From Candidatus Heimdallarchaeota archaeon (GTDB lineage Archaea > Asgardarchaeota > Heimdallarchaeia > JABLTI01), in contig DXJV01000085.1 in assembly GCA_019056785.1 (NCBI GenBank), forward strand, positions 16,476 to 80,475: a stretch of 64,000 bases of DNA. The letters run 5' to 3'. The notes under the pieces were generated by a model. That model searched no databases. It saw nothing but the letters and a program-made list of their open reading frames with translations, and was not told where the DNA came from. Shown here one piece after another: positions 20,253-30,499 of the stretch. How positions within the stretch are numbered: the stretch's first letter is position 1; each line of letters opens with the position of its first letter. Both the position numbers and the translations under genes were made by a program.

Positions 20253-22376
20253 TTGATTAGAAAGTTATTGATTAGTTATTGGAGGACAAAACCAATAAAG
20301 AAGCAAATTAAAGAGCACCCCATTCTCCCACCTAAGGAAGGTCGTGTAGTAACATTCACTTTTGATGGAAAAGAGTTACAAGGCATAGAGGGGATGGCGG
20401 TCGCATCAGTTCTATTTATGAATGATATCAAAGTTTTCGGCGAACATTATGTTGATCATTCACCACAAGGTATCTTTTGTGCCAACGGGCAATGCGCGCA
20501 ATGCACCCTTATAATCGATGGGAAGCCATTAAAGTCTTGCATGACGGCCTTAAAAGAGGGGATGCGCATTGAAAGTTTGAAAGGCGTACCAGCACTTCCA
20601 TCAGAGGATGAACCCGTTCCAGTCTCTAACATACAAACAAAAGAAGTGGAAGTGTTGATTATTGGTGGCGGTCCTTCAGGTCTGTCAGCAGCAAAAGTCC
20701 TTGGAGAGAAGAATATCCCTGTGTTGTTAGTTGATGATAAGGATAGACTTGGCGGGAAATTGGTTCTACAAACGCACAAGTTTTTTGGTTCGGCTGAAGA
20801 TGTTTATGCTGGGAGACGGGGAATAGAAATTGCCAAGATTCTTGCAGAGGACTTGCGACAATTGCCCTCTGTTGAAGTTTGGCTTCAGAGCACCGTTGTA
20901 GGTGTTTTTAGTGATAAAATTGTTGGCGTTTTAAGAGAAAATGAGAATTATGTCCTTATTAAACCAAAATATCTCCTCGTCGCCACCGGTGCAAGAGAAA
21001 AAATGCTCACTTTCAAAGGAAATACTCTGCCGGGTGTCTATGGTGCGGGTGCTTTTCAGACATTAGTAAATCGGGATCTTGTCAAAGCAGCTGAAAAGAT
21101 TTTCATTGTCGGTGGTGGTAATGTTGGATTAATTGCCGGCTATCATGCCATACAGGCGGGAATACAAGTTGTCGGTTTAGTCGAAGCGTTACCTCGTTGT
21201 GGCGGTTATAAAGTACATGAGGACAAATTACGACGCTCAGGAGTGCCCATTTTCACCTCTCATACCATCTTATCAGCAAACGGCACAAATAAGGTGGAGT
21301 CAGTGACCATTGCAGCCCTGGATGAAAACTGGCATCCGATAGCTGGAACGGAAAAAACATTCGAATGTGATACAGTGTTAATTGCTGTGGGGTTGGCTTC
21401 TGTAGATGAATTTTACCAAAAAGCAAAGGATTTTGGAATGGAGGTTTGGGTAGCCGGAGATGCCGACGAAATCGCCGAAGCATCAGCAGCGATTTTCACG
21501 GGGAGAATTGCTGGCATTAAAATACTCGAGACAATGGGGATTGATACAGGAGAAAATATTGAACAACTCGAGCAGAAGGCTGAAATTATGAAAAGCCGAC
21601 CCCCGCCACCTAAAACGCCCACGGTTTTTGATCTTGAGGAAGGGGTCTTTCCTGTTTTCCATTGCACCCAAGAAATCCCTTGCGATCCTTGCACGTCTGT
21701 TTGCCCGCGTGACCTAATAAAAATGTCTGGTGATTCCATTCTCTCATTACCATATTTCACTAACGAAGAGCCATGTATTGGCTGTGGAAGATGTGTGGCT
21801 GTTTGTCCTGGTTTAGCCATTACTCTGGCGGACTATCGGAAAGATCCGGACTTTGTTTATGTCACATTACCTTCTGAATTGGGTGAGAAACGCATAAAGA
21901 AAGGTGATATTGTTCATATAATGAGTAATACAACAGAAATTGGTGACTACAAAGTAGAACGAGTGAGAATACTGAAGGAATTCCCGAAGACCGAGCTGGT
22001 AACAGTCAAACTTCCGAAAGAGCAAGCAAAAGAAGCAACAGGAATTTTGGTGCAAAGGGTGGAAAGCTATTCAGAACCAATGGAGATTTATCATAAAGAA
22101 GCTCTGGCAGATGAAGCTATTGTTTGCCGTTGCGAGCGTGTCACCGCAGGGGAAATTCGTAAGTGGATACGGAGAGGGATTGTTGATATGAATGAATTAA
22201 AAGCAATTACTCGTGCGGGGATGGGAGCATGTGGTGGAAAGACTTGTAACCTTCTTATTCAGCGAATCTTTCGTGAAGAAGGCATCAAAGATGTAGTGCC
22301 TGGAACACCTCGACCATTGTTTGTCGAAGTACCGCTGGGTATTTTCGCCGGGACCAAAAAGGAGGAAGAAAAATGA
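20253..22376 (+). CDS. Multi-domain FAD/NAD oxidoreductase: 2Fe-2S (HcnA-like), FAD-NAD (HcnB-like), 4Fe-4S ferredoxin, BFD-like
   Basis: GIFCANGQCAQCTLIIDGKPLKSC; VLIIGGGPSGLSAAKVL; IFIVGGGNVGLIAG; CTQEIPCDPCTSVCP...CIGCGRCVAVCPG; CRCERVTAGEIRKWIRRG...ITRAGMGACGGKTC. Confidence 0.87.
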   Translation: MIRKLLISYWRTKPIKKQIKEHPILPPKEGRVVTFTFDGKELQGIEGMAVASVLFMNDIKVFGEHYVDHSPQGIFCANGQCAQCTLIIDGKPLKSCMTALKEGMRIESLKGVPALPSEDEPVPVSNIQTKEVEVLIIGGGPSGLSAAKVLGEKNIPVLLVDDKDRLGGKLVLQTHKFFGSAEDVYAGRRGIEIAKILAEDLRQLPSVEVWLQSTVVGVFSDKIVGVLRENENYVLIKPKYLLVATGAREKMLTFKGNTLPGVYGAGAFQTLVNRDLVKAAEKIFIVGGGNVGLIAGYHAIQAGIQVVGLVEALPRCGGYKVHEDKLRRSGVPIFTSHTILSANGTNKVESVTIAALDENWHPIAGTEKTFECDTVLIAVGLASVDEFYQKAKDFGMEVWVAGDADEIAEASAAIFTGRIAGIKILETMGIDTGENIEQLEQKAEIMKSRPPPPKTPTVFDLEEGVFPVFHCTQEIPCDPCTSVCPRDLIKMSGDSILSLPYFTNEEPCIGCGRCVAVCPGLAITLADYRKDPDFVYVTLPSELGEKRIKKGDIVHIMSNTTEIGDYKVERVRILKEFPKTELVTVKLPKEQAKEATGILVQRVESYSEPMEIYHKEALADEAIVCRCERVTAGEIRKWIRRGIVDMNELKAITRAGMGACGGKTCNLLIQRIFREEGIKDVVPGTPRPLFVEVPLGIFAGTKKEEEK

Positions 22377-23539
22377 CGACTTACGATGTGATTGTCATTG
22401 GCGCGGGCAGCGTTGGCGTACCATTAACGAAAATCCTCGCTGAAACAGGCTTAAAGGTTCTATGCATTGACCAACATCCCTCTCCGGGTCAAGGGGATAA
22501 TAAACATGCCATAGGTGGCATCAGGGCTACCCATAGCCAAAAAGGGAAAATCTGGGTTGCTTTACGTTCACTCGAGATCCTACGAACTTGGGAAGAAAAA
22601 TATGGCGAAGACATCGACTGGATAGAAGGTGGCTACCTCTTTGTCGCTTATAGAGAGGAAGAGGAACGGCTACTCAAAGAAACTATCAAGTTTCAAAAAA
22701 AACAAGGACTGAATATCAATTGGATTGATGCCGAAGAGGTAAATGAACTTGTCCCGGGTATAACTTCTGAAGGGTTATTGGGTGGCACATATTCTCCGGA
22801 GGATGGGCATGCAAACTCCTTACTAATTAATCATGCCTTCTATAGTCAAGCATTGATTAATGGCGCGGAATTCAAATTTAAGGAAGCGGTCACAGATATC
22901 ATTGTTACACATGGCGAAGTCCAAAGTGTGAGAACAACAAAGAATAGCTATAACGCCATTTTTGTGATCAATGCTGCAGGAGCACATGCACAATACATCG
23001 CAAATATGGCTGGAATACAAGTGCCAGTAATGAGTGACATGCATGAGGCGGGGATAACAGAACCCGTGAAACGCTTCTTCGATCCATTGGTGGTTGACAT
23101 TAGACCCCAGCAAAATGAATTGTTTGGCAATTCGAAGAATTATTATTTCTACCAAAACAAGCTTGGACAGATTATCTTTTGCATTACACCAGACCCACCA
23201 CAATATGGTTTGAGTACACAAGAAACAAGTCAGTTCCTTCCGCAAGTCTCACAACGACTTGTTAACCTTGTTCCTCGATTAAGAAATATCAAAGTCAGAC
23301 GAACTTGGCGGGGGCGGTATCCAAATACACCTGATGGTATGCCCATTGTTGGCCCTGTAAAAGGAGTAGAAGGCTATATCAATGTCGTTGGCCTTGGTGG
23401 CCAGGGATTAATGCTTGGCCCAGGTCTAAGTGAAGTCGTTGCGAGATTCATCAATGATAAAATGACAGAACGTGACCAATTAATTTTCGAAGAATTCTCC
23501 CTTTACCGGAACTTTAGCAGTCAAGAGTTACTTAAGTGA
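22373..23539 (+). CDS. FAD-dependent amino-acid oxidoreductase (DAO family; HcnC / sarcosine oxidase beta-like)
   Basis: YDVIVIGAGSVGVPLTKILAETGLKVLCID; RTWRGRYPNTPDGMPIVGPV; YINVVGLGGQGLMLGPGLSEVVA; 4 bp overlap with upstream gene. Confidence 0.88.
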   Translation: MTTYDVIVIGAGSVGVPLTKILAETGLKVLCIDQHPSPGQGDNKHAIGGIRATHSQKGKIWVALRSLEILRTWEEKYGEDIDWIEGGYLFVAYREEEERLLKETIKFQKKQGLNINWIDAEEVNELVPGITSEGLLGGTYSPEDGHANSLLINHAFYSQALINGAEFKFKEAVTDIIVTHGEVQSVRTTKNSYNAIFVINAAGAHAQYIANMAGIQVPVMSDMHEAGITEPVKRFFDPLVVDIRPQQNELFGNSKNYYFYQNKLGQIIFCITPDPPQYGLSTQETSQFLPQVSQRLVNLVPRLRNIKVRRTWRGRYPNTPDGMPIVGPVKGVEGYINVVGLGGQGLMLGPGLSEVVARFINDKMTERDQLIFEEFSLYRNFSSQELLK

Positions 23540-23557
23540 GCCATGAAAGATCGGCAG

Positions 23558-24070
23558 CTAAGCATTACTACTGTTCAAAAATTCATGAACAAACGACCGT
23601 ACTTTCTGGAATTCCACCCAAGAAAGAGGTTGAGAAGTGAAGCGCGCTTTTTCATAGAGAGCAAACATTTTTTTAGCGTTGGGAAGAGAAAGGGAAGGTG
23701 CCCCGGCTAAAAGTCGGAGAAGCTCGTCGGATGGGACAGTTAATGCTTTCGTAATCGAAAGTTCTTCTCTACAAAATAGTTTGAAGGCATAAAAGAGAAC
23801 AATTACAGCTTCAGCATATTTTTCTTCTCGAGCAAATTTTTCAGCTCTGGATAGAACCGTTTCTATTGGCATTTGGTTGTTTAAATTCTCTTCGACTTCT
23901 GCCCGAAGATAACGAAGTTTTTTCTTTCGGAGAGTTTTTACTAACACATATAAAAGGATACTACCACAAGCTACCCCGAAAATGATTCCGAAGATGGTAA
24001 AGAGATCCAATGAAAATTTTCTCCTACTCGAGTTTTTTATAACAGTTAATATTACTTCCAACTCTTGCAA
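23558..24070 (-). CDS. Membrane-anchored DUF4129-like protein
   Basis: N-terminal TM helix then AVIVLFYAFKLFCREELSITKALTVPSDELLRLL...YEKARFTSQPLSWVEFQKVRSFV. Confidence 0.55.
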   Translation of the reverse strand: MQELEVILTVIKNSSRRKFSLDLFTIFGIIFGVACGSILLYVLVKTLRKKKLRYLRAEVEENLNNQMPIETVLSRAEKFAREEKYAEAVIVLFYAFKLFCREELSITKALTVPSDELLRLLAGAPSLSLPNAKKMFALYEKARFTSQPLSWVEFQKVRSFVHEFLNSSNA

Positions 24071-24402
24071 TAACTAACTACTACTACTAGGGTTAGAAAA
24101 AGTCTATTAAAATGTAGTGAAAAATTTCTTCTTTTTAAAATTAATGTTCGATAACCAGTCAAAATTCTCATTTTAGAGCTGGAGTATCTATACTGCAAGT
24201 TCCAAATATCCATCCTTTAATGAACTTCTTTTTCCAGCTGGAATCATAGCGGTGTCATTTGAGTGAGTCCATTGATATGTGTCGACTTTGAAACTATTTC
24301 TTTAAGAATTCATAATAAAAAATAATTTTAATGTAACTTTTTTCTTTATATGCATCCTTATACAAATCGACTAAAAGTATTTATTAATACAATTGACTTA
24401 TT

Positions 24403-25980
24403 TTGAAAGAGAGCAGTGCTTGCCAGAGTATAAAAGGCAATTATTACTATTCATCAATAAAAATAACTCCTCCAACAAATATCTATGTCAATATAACTAA
24501 AGTGGGTGACCTACCGGTGGTAAAGCGAGCAAAAGTTAGGAATAAAAATTTTGCCAAAACAAAAATTGTTTGCACAATTGGCCCCAAGTCGGAAGACGAA
24601 GCAACCATCGAAGAGATGATTATCACCGGTATGGATGTCGCTCGTTTGAATTTTTCTCACGGAACTCATGAATGGCATCGAAAGGTTTTCGAAAGAATTC
24701 GCACATTATCCGACGAAATCGCCATTCTTTTTGACTTGCAAGGACCAAAAATTCGTTTAGGAGAAATTGAAGGACAAATTACCCTCACTCGAGGGCAAGA
24801 CATTATCTTAACCACCGAAGACATTCTCGGAAAAGAGAATCGCTTTAGTGTTTCCTTGAAGACGCTACCCGAAACACTCAAGAAAAATGACCTTATTTAC
24901 ATAAATGATGGCATTATTAGCTTGCGAGTTCTTAAGGTGGAAGAGACAGAAATTTTTTGCCGTGTTCTTTCTTCAGGCATTATCTCGAGTAAAAAAGGAA
25001 TCAATATCCCAAATGTTGAACTAAATGTCCCGTGTTTAACAACCAAAGATAAAAACGACCTTGCTTTCGCTCTTTCTCTCGAGCCTGATTATCTTGCACT
25101 CTCTTTTGTGCGAATCGCTGAAGATGTTAAAGCACTTCGAGCATTGATTAATGAAGAAGGCTTAACTATTCCTATTATCAGTAAGATAGAGCATGCATTT
25201 GCAGTGCGAAATTTTGATGCCATCTTGAAAGAAACAGATGCAATTATGGTTGCTCGCGGGGATCTTGGAATAGAAACGCCGGTGGAAAAATTACCACTCT
25301 TGCAGAAAGAATTGATACGTAAATGCAATTTCGCAGGGAAACCGGTTATTACAGCAACACAAATGCTCGAGTCAATGACAAACAACCCAAGACCAACACG
25401 GGCAGAGGTGAATGATGTAGCTAACGCTATTTTTGATGGCACCGACGCAGTAATGCTTAGTGCAGAAACAGCAATAGGAAAATATCCAATTCATGCTATT
25501 CGCTTAATGAATAAAATTGCATTGAATGTGGAAAAAGAATTGCACTGGAGGGACTATCCAAAACAAAAAATCCCAAAAGAAGAGCTTGTGGCGGAAAATC
25601 TTGCAACAGCTGCCGGCATGCTCGTCGAAAAGATGCCTGTGAAAGGAATCATTGCATTTACAGAAGGAGGTTTTAGTGCGAGACTAATAGCCAAACACCG
25701 GCCAAGTGCCCGAATCTTCGTAGCAACCCCAAGTAAAAAAGTTGTTCGTGAATTAGGGCTTATTTGGGGGTGTTTGCCACTCTTGGTGAAAGAATATCAA
25801 AATATTGACCAAATGGTCGTGGAAACTGTAAACTACGCAAAGAACATCGGCTATTTTAAGGATGATGATATAATTATCATAGTCTCAGGCTCACGCCTAT
25901 CTCCCGGGAAGACGAATTTACTACGAGCATATACTGTTGGTGATATTCCTTCTCCGGAAGAATTTAATGCCATCCTCTAA
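24403..25980 (+). CDS. pyk: Pyruvate kinase
   Basis: TKIVCTIGPKSEDEATIEEMI; DVARLNFSHGTHEWH; ILFDLQGPKIRLGEI; MVARGDLGIETP; PVITATQMLESM; DAVMLSAETAIGKYP. True start probably downstream of 24403. Confidence 0.95.
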   Translation: MKESSACQSIKGNYYYSSIKITPPTNIYVNITKVGDLPVVKRAKVRNKNFAKTKIVCTIGPKSEDEATIEEMIITGMDVARLNFSHGTHEWHRKVFERIRTLSDEIAILFDLQGPKIRLGEIEGQITLTRGQDIILTTEDILGKENRFSVSLKTLPETLKKNDLIYINDGIISLRVLKVEETEIFCRVLSSGIISSKKGINIPNVELNVPCLTTKDKNDLAFALSLEPDYLALSFVRIAEDVKALRALINEEGLTIPIISKIEHAFAVRNFDAILKETDAIMVARGDLGIETPVEKLPLLQKELIRKCNFAGKPVITATQMLESMTNNPRPTRAEVNDVANAIFDGTDAVMLSAETAIGKYPIHAIRLMNKIALNVEKELHWRDYPKQKIPKEELVAENLATAAGMLVEKMPVKGIIAFTEGGFSARLIAKHRPSARIFVATPSKKVVRELGLIWGCLPLLVKEYQNIDQMVVETVNYAKNIGYFKDDDIIIIVSGSRLSPGKTNLLRAYTVGDIPSPEEFNAIL

Positions 25981-25997
25981 AGACAGGGTTGCGTTCC

Positions 25998-27125
25998 TTA
26001 ACTCATTTGTTGTATAAGTGACATTATTCGTTCGATTACTTTTTGATCCCCCAAGATTTGGAAATACTCAATCAAATCTCTGAGAAAGAGTCGAGCTTCC
26101 AGTGTATGTCCTAATTCTGCCATCAGTTGTGCATGGTCAATGAGTTTTAAGCAAAGATTGTACTCATATTTTGATGGGTTGTCTTTTGAAAGATAGCCGT
26201 TTAATTCAAAGCCAAAAAATTTCAAGGGAATCTTCTGAGGAGTAATTAACCGCTTAATTTTCCGGTCATATTTTGCCCGTTGCAATTTAATCATAATATC
26301 TTGTTTCATTGCTGCATTTAGTTCTTTAGAGATTTCAGTGAGAGCTCTGCTCTTCAAGGATTCAGTGACAAGAAAGTTTATGTGCAGATCCAAAGCTAAA
26401 AAGACATTCCCTTCCTTTGTTTTGGAATCCAGTTTTTTAACTTCACAGGGAACTTGAATTTCAATAACTCTATCCAGAATTCTTTTCTCTCGTTCCAGGT
26501 CCGCAAGACGGGAGTGGGCATCTTTATTGAAAGTAATTTCATCCCAATAAAGATCGATGCCATCATACAAAGCTTTTTTCAAACTCTCTTGTGACTCGAG
26601 AACCGAAGCAGCAGTCTCGAATTCTAACGTGTAGATGAATCGCAGCAAGTTACTTGGAGAGAAGGCGCGTGTCTGCGCAGCAATAGTCCGTGGTGTTGTA
26701 GGTGTTATTTGATAATAATTGATAGCAACCAAACCAACAGTTACCAGGAATTGAGCAAACTTAGACTCAGCAATTTGCCGGTTTATTTCTGGAAGAAGAG
26801 TTGGAGATTGTTCTTCAAGTTGATACACAGCAAGACCAACAACCTCGAGGTTAAAAGGGAGCATATATTTGAATGCCTGAATCTCCGAAAGCTCTTCCTT
26901 AGTGGGTATAATGCTTTGTTCTTTTACAGTTGTGCCTTCTGTAGTTCTAAAATGAACAGCAGTAAGAACAGTGACCTCCTTTCTTTCTGGTTCTATCGTT
27001 CCAAGTAGAATTGAGAAGCGCAAATCTTTTGAGTGTTCTAAACAGATTGTTCGCAAATCGTTAAGCAAGGGCTCATTAATAACAAGTGACAAACAACTCA
27101 CCACTAAAGGATAACCATCTGCCAA
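25998..27125 (-). CDS. MPN-like (JAB/PAD-1 fold, no JAMM motif) protein with helical C-terminus
   Basis: N-terminus VINEPLLNDLRTICLEHSKDLRFSILLGTIEPERKEVTVLTAVHF...LPFNLEVVGLAVYQLEEQSP has an MPN-type beta pattern but no ExnHxHxxD metal site. Confidence 0.5.
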   Translation of the reverse strand: MADGYPLVVSCLSLVINEPLLNDLRTICLEHSKDLRFSILLGTIEPERKEVTVLTAVHFRTTEGTTVKEQSIIPTKEELSEIQAFKYMLPFNLEVVGLAVYQLEEQSPTLLPEINRQIAESKFAQFLVTVGLVAINYYQITPTTPRTIAAQTRAFSPSNLLRFIYTLEFETAASVLESQESLKKALYDGIDLYWDEITFNKDAHSRLADLEREKRILDRVIEIQVPCEVKKLDSKTKEGNVFLALDLHINFLVTESLKSRALTEISKELNAAMKQDIMIKLQRAKYDRKIKRLITPQKIPLKFFGFELNGYLSKDNPSKYEYNLCLKLIDHAQLMAELGHTLEARLFLRDLIEYFQILGDQKVIERIMSLIQQMS

Positions 27126-27271
27126 TTATTAAAGATGTCTAAAAAATAGGTTAAAAGTTAAACAGAGGACATACTTAGTAAGGCAGCTGTTAAAAGATAA
27201 AAAGGAATAAAAACCTAAACAAAATACTTTTGAATCACGAAAAAATTATCGCGATAAAGCTTTGTGGATTG

Positions 27272-28225
27272 ATGAAAATGAAAAGAGTACTGGTTATTGG
27301 TGCCGGTGGACAAATCGGAAGCGAGCTTGTCCCCTTTCTCAGGAAAAAATATGGGAATGAAAATGTCATCGCAACAGGTAGACGAACCAAGCTACCAGAA
27401 ACGATTACTGAGCATGGCCCTTGGATGTACCTCGATGCCCTAAATCAAGATTCACTGAAAAAAGTGATCTATGAAAAGTCCATTGATATTGTTTATCATA
27501 TGGCTTCCATTCTCTCAGCAACTGGAGAAAAAATGCCGCAGACCGCTTGGGACATTAACATTAATGGTTTGATAAATGTCTTAGAAGTCTCGAGAAGATA
27601 TGATGTCGAACGAGTGATCTGGCCAAGTTCTATCGCTGCTTTTGGGCCAACTACTCCTAGAGAAAACACGCCAAACGAAACCATCTTACAACCAACAACA
27701 ATGTATGGAATCACAAAAGTTGCAGGAGAATTACTGGCAGAATATTACTTCAAAAAGTACGGTTTACTAACATTATCCATGCGTTTACCCGGTATTATCA
27801 GTAGCGAAACTCCTCCCGGAGGAGGGACAACTGATTACGCAGTAGAAATATTTTATGAAGCAATAAAGCATAAAAAATATACTTGCTTCTTACGAGAAGA
27901 CACAATGCTCCCAATGCTGTACCAACCAGATTGCCTTCAATGCCATCTGGATTTTGCTGAAAAAGATCCATCACTATTTAAACGCCATGTTTACAACGTT
28001 ACAGGAATGTCATTTACTGCTGGAGAACTTGTGGCAGAAATAAAGAAACATATTCCGGAACTTAAAGTAGAATACAAACCAGATTTCCGTCAAGAAATAG
28101 CTGATTCTTGGCCAAAATCAATCGATGACTCTCTTGCGCGTAAAGAATGGGGATGGAATCCAAAGTATGACCTCGCCGCAATGACAAAAGACATGATAGA
28201 AAAACTTAGCAAACGGTTGAAGTAA
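27272..28225 (+). CDS. tdh: SDR-type L-threonine 3-dehydrogenase-like NAD-dependent epimerase family protein
   Basis: RVLVIGAGGQIGSELVPFLRKKYGNENVIATGR; YGITKVAGELLAEYY; LRLPGIISSETPPGGGTTDYAVEIFYEA; AGELVAEIKKHIPELKVEYKPDFRQEIADSWPKSIDDSLARKEWGW. ORF track start is 27230. Confidence 0.85.
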   Translation: MKMKRVLVIGAGGQIGSELVPFLRKKYGNENVIATGRRTKLPETITEHGPWMYLDALNQDSLKKVIYEKSIDIVYHMASILSATGEKMPQTAWDININGLINVLEVSRRYDVERVIWPSSIAAFGPTTPRENTPNETILQPTTMYGITKVAGELLAEYYFKKYGLLTLSMRLPGIISSETPPGGGTTDYAVEIFYEAIKHKKYTCFLREDTMLPMLYQPDCLQCHLDFAEKDPSLFKRHVYNVTGMSFTAGELVAEIKKHIPELKVEYKPDFRQEIADSWPKSIDDSLARKEWGWNPKYDLAAMTKDMIEKLSKRLK

Positions 28226-28602
28226 AGAATAACCTATCTTCTTCCTTGAGAGATGTTTTTTCTCTCCCTTTTTTCTCTGCTTCTTAATCTTTTTCTTGAT
28301 ATCAGCTCTCCTTATACTGTCTTTTTCTTCAATTATGTCTATTGTGAAATATTGTGGATTTGTTATTTTTTTAATCCTTTTTAGAAAAAATCTGATAAAA
28401 AGTTAAGGCACCTAATAACTTCCAAATGTTTACAATCGCTTCGATTTAACTTGTGTATTAAGTATTACAAAAAGTTTTTTAATGGATAAAAAAACAAGCC
28501 ACCCCCTTTTCGTCATATTGACGCATCAGTTAATCAGAAAAAAGGAACGGTTTATATTAAAATAGCAAACTATATATTATGTATTAATTTGGGTGAAGCA
28601 AA

Positions 28603-30426
28603 TTGAGTGGGTTTGAAGTATCGTTTTATTTAATAATACTTCTTGTGATAGCTCAATTTGGTGTCTTTGGCTTGTTTGCTTATCTCTACATGAAGAAAAA
28701 ACAGGCCTCCTTTCTTTCAATTATCATCTCAGTAATATTCTTCATTATAAGCAACATTTTGAGCTTATATTTCATTAATCGCCCCCAGGATTGGAAGTTT
28801 GATTTCTTTCAAGGGCTTTTAGCGGCTGCAGGTCTTGCACCGATTGTGGTATTTCTCGAGATTTTCGAGAATGGTTATTCCTTTACACAAAGGAGTTCGC
28901 TATCTATTGTCTTTCTAATTGTAATCGGGGCAATTAATGGTGCAGCAAAGGCTATCTTTCCATTGCGTGTTGGGAAATTCATCAACCTCATAGCGCCAAT
29001 AATGTATATTGCAGTTGGTTCTTTTTACTTGAATACAATTAAAAAAATACGAGAACGAATTCGTTTTGAGAACCAAAAAAAGAAGATACAGGTGATCCGT
29101 CTGGGAATTTATTTGACATTCATTATCCCAAAATTCGTCATAGGAGCAATCTTAGGGTTAACAGTTTTACCCATATTACTTGCCCTGGTGATACCGTCAA
29201 GTACATTTCTACAAAATTATGATGTAAGCTTCCTTGAAACACCTGAAATGAACCATATCATCGAATTTACCTTGAATGTTTTTCAAACAATCGGCTTAGT
29301 GGTGATAAGCTTACCAATTATCTATAGCAAATCAGTATTTTTCATGCAATCACGAAAGGTCTCGAAATTAATTGTGATAAATGCTGATGGAACGCCAATC
29401 TATTCATTTGATTTCGAATCGAAAAAAGGCAATAAAATAAAAGATGAAACATTCCTCTTAGAAGCTTATGCCGCAGTAAGTACTCTGGTACAGCGAGGAG
29501 GAATAACCAAGCAGCGATTAAGATCCATACTTTTCGAAGATCTCGAGATTATGACGGAACTGCGAGAGAATTTTGCGGCATTGCTCGTGTGCGATAAGCC
29601 AACAAAATTCTTGAGTGAAGCTTTGGAAGACTTTGCAGATAACTTTGAAACTATTTACCCAAAAACAACATCGTTAAGTGAAATAAAAATACAGAAAATA
29701 AAATACAACGCTGAAAAAATGGTCCAGAAAAGCTTTGGGTTAGCAACAGAAGAATTCGATCAGATAAAAACAATCATACAAGAAGGGTATGATAAAGTTG
29801 CAAAAGAATACCTCGCATCGCGGTCGGAAAATGACCCGGAAGTTAAGCTCCTGCCGGATTTCATGAAACGATTGCCAGTAGGTGCGCGAGTGCTAGATGC
29901 AGGGTGTGGTGCGGGAGAACCGGTGACAAGAATACTGAGTGAGAAGTTCAAAGTAACAGGTGTAGATATATCGAAAAAACAAATCGAAATTGCGAGAGAG
30001 AATTTGCCATTCTGCGACTTCATCTGGCAGGATATGACCTCACTAACATTCCCAGATGAATACTTTGATGGTATAATCTCTTACTATGCGATACCAAATG
30101 TCCCGCGAGAAGAACACAAAGGCTTACTGGAAAACTTTTACAGGATGCTGAAACCAAATGGCTTGGCACTGTTATCATTCGGAACATCGGATGAACCAGG
30201 AATAGTGGTGGATGATTTCTTCGGAGTAAAAATGTATTGGTCAAGCTTCGACGCCGGAACAAATATCGATATGTTGAAAGAAGTGGGATTCCACGTTGTT
30301 TGGTTAAAATTTATTTTTGATGATATTACTGATGAACAACATATTTTTGTCTTAGCACAAAAACTAGAACCAGATTTTATGAATGAGTTGGAAACCATAG
30401 AACCCAACGTAGCAGAAGAAATGTAA
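28603..30426 (+). CDS. Multi-TM membrane protein with longin/roadblock-like central segment and C-terminal SAM methyltransferase domain
   Basis: About 6-7 hydrophobic segments; KLIVINADGTPIYSFDFES...ETFLLEAYAAVSTLVQRGG; VLDAGCGAGEPVTRILSEKFKVTGVDISKKQIEIARENL. TTG start. Confidence 0.75.
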   Translation: MSGFEVSFYLIILLVIAQFGVFGLFAYLYMKKKQASFLSIIISVIFFIISNILSLYFINRPQDWKFDFFQGLLAAAGLAPIVVFLEIFENGYSFTQRSSLSIVFLIVIGAINGAAKAIFPLRVGKFINLIAPIMYIAVGSFYLNTIKKIRERIRFENQKKKIQVIRLGIYLTFIIPKFVIGAILGLTVLPILLALVIPSSTFLQNYDVSFLETPEMNHIIEFTLNVFQTIGLVVISLPIIYSKSVFFMQSRKVSKLIVINADGTPIYSFDFESKKGNKIKDETFLLEAYAAVSTLVQRGGITKQRLRSILFEDLEIMTELRENFAALLVCDKPTKFLSEALEDFADNFETIYPKTTSLSEIKIQKIKYNAEKMVQKSFGLATEEFDQIKTIIQEGYDKVAKEYLASRSENDPEVKLLPDFMKRLPVGARVLDAGCGAGEPVTRILSEKFKVTGVDISKKQIEIARENLPFCDFIWQDMTSLTFPDEYFDGIISYYAIPNVPREEHKGLLENFYRMLKPNGLALLSFGTSDEPGIVVDDFFGVKMYWSSFDAGTNIDMLKEVGFHVVWLKFIFDDITDEQHIFVLAQKLEPDFMNELETIEPNVAEEM

Positions 30427-30499
30427 AAAGAGAATCAGCTTGCCAACAATTCAGTGGCATTTTTAAAAGAGAAAAAAAGGGAAAAAAAGACAAAAAGTT

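Noticed and set aside
22823-23245. 140-aa minus ORF
   Set aside because: Antisense to the FAD oxidoreductase gene; Cys/His-rich shadow translation without a domain pattern.
24071-24402. Intergenic 330 bp before pyruvate kinase considered as an ncRNA
   Set aside because: Could not identify a convincing fold or C/D or H/ACA box arrangement by eye.
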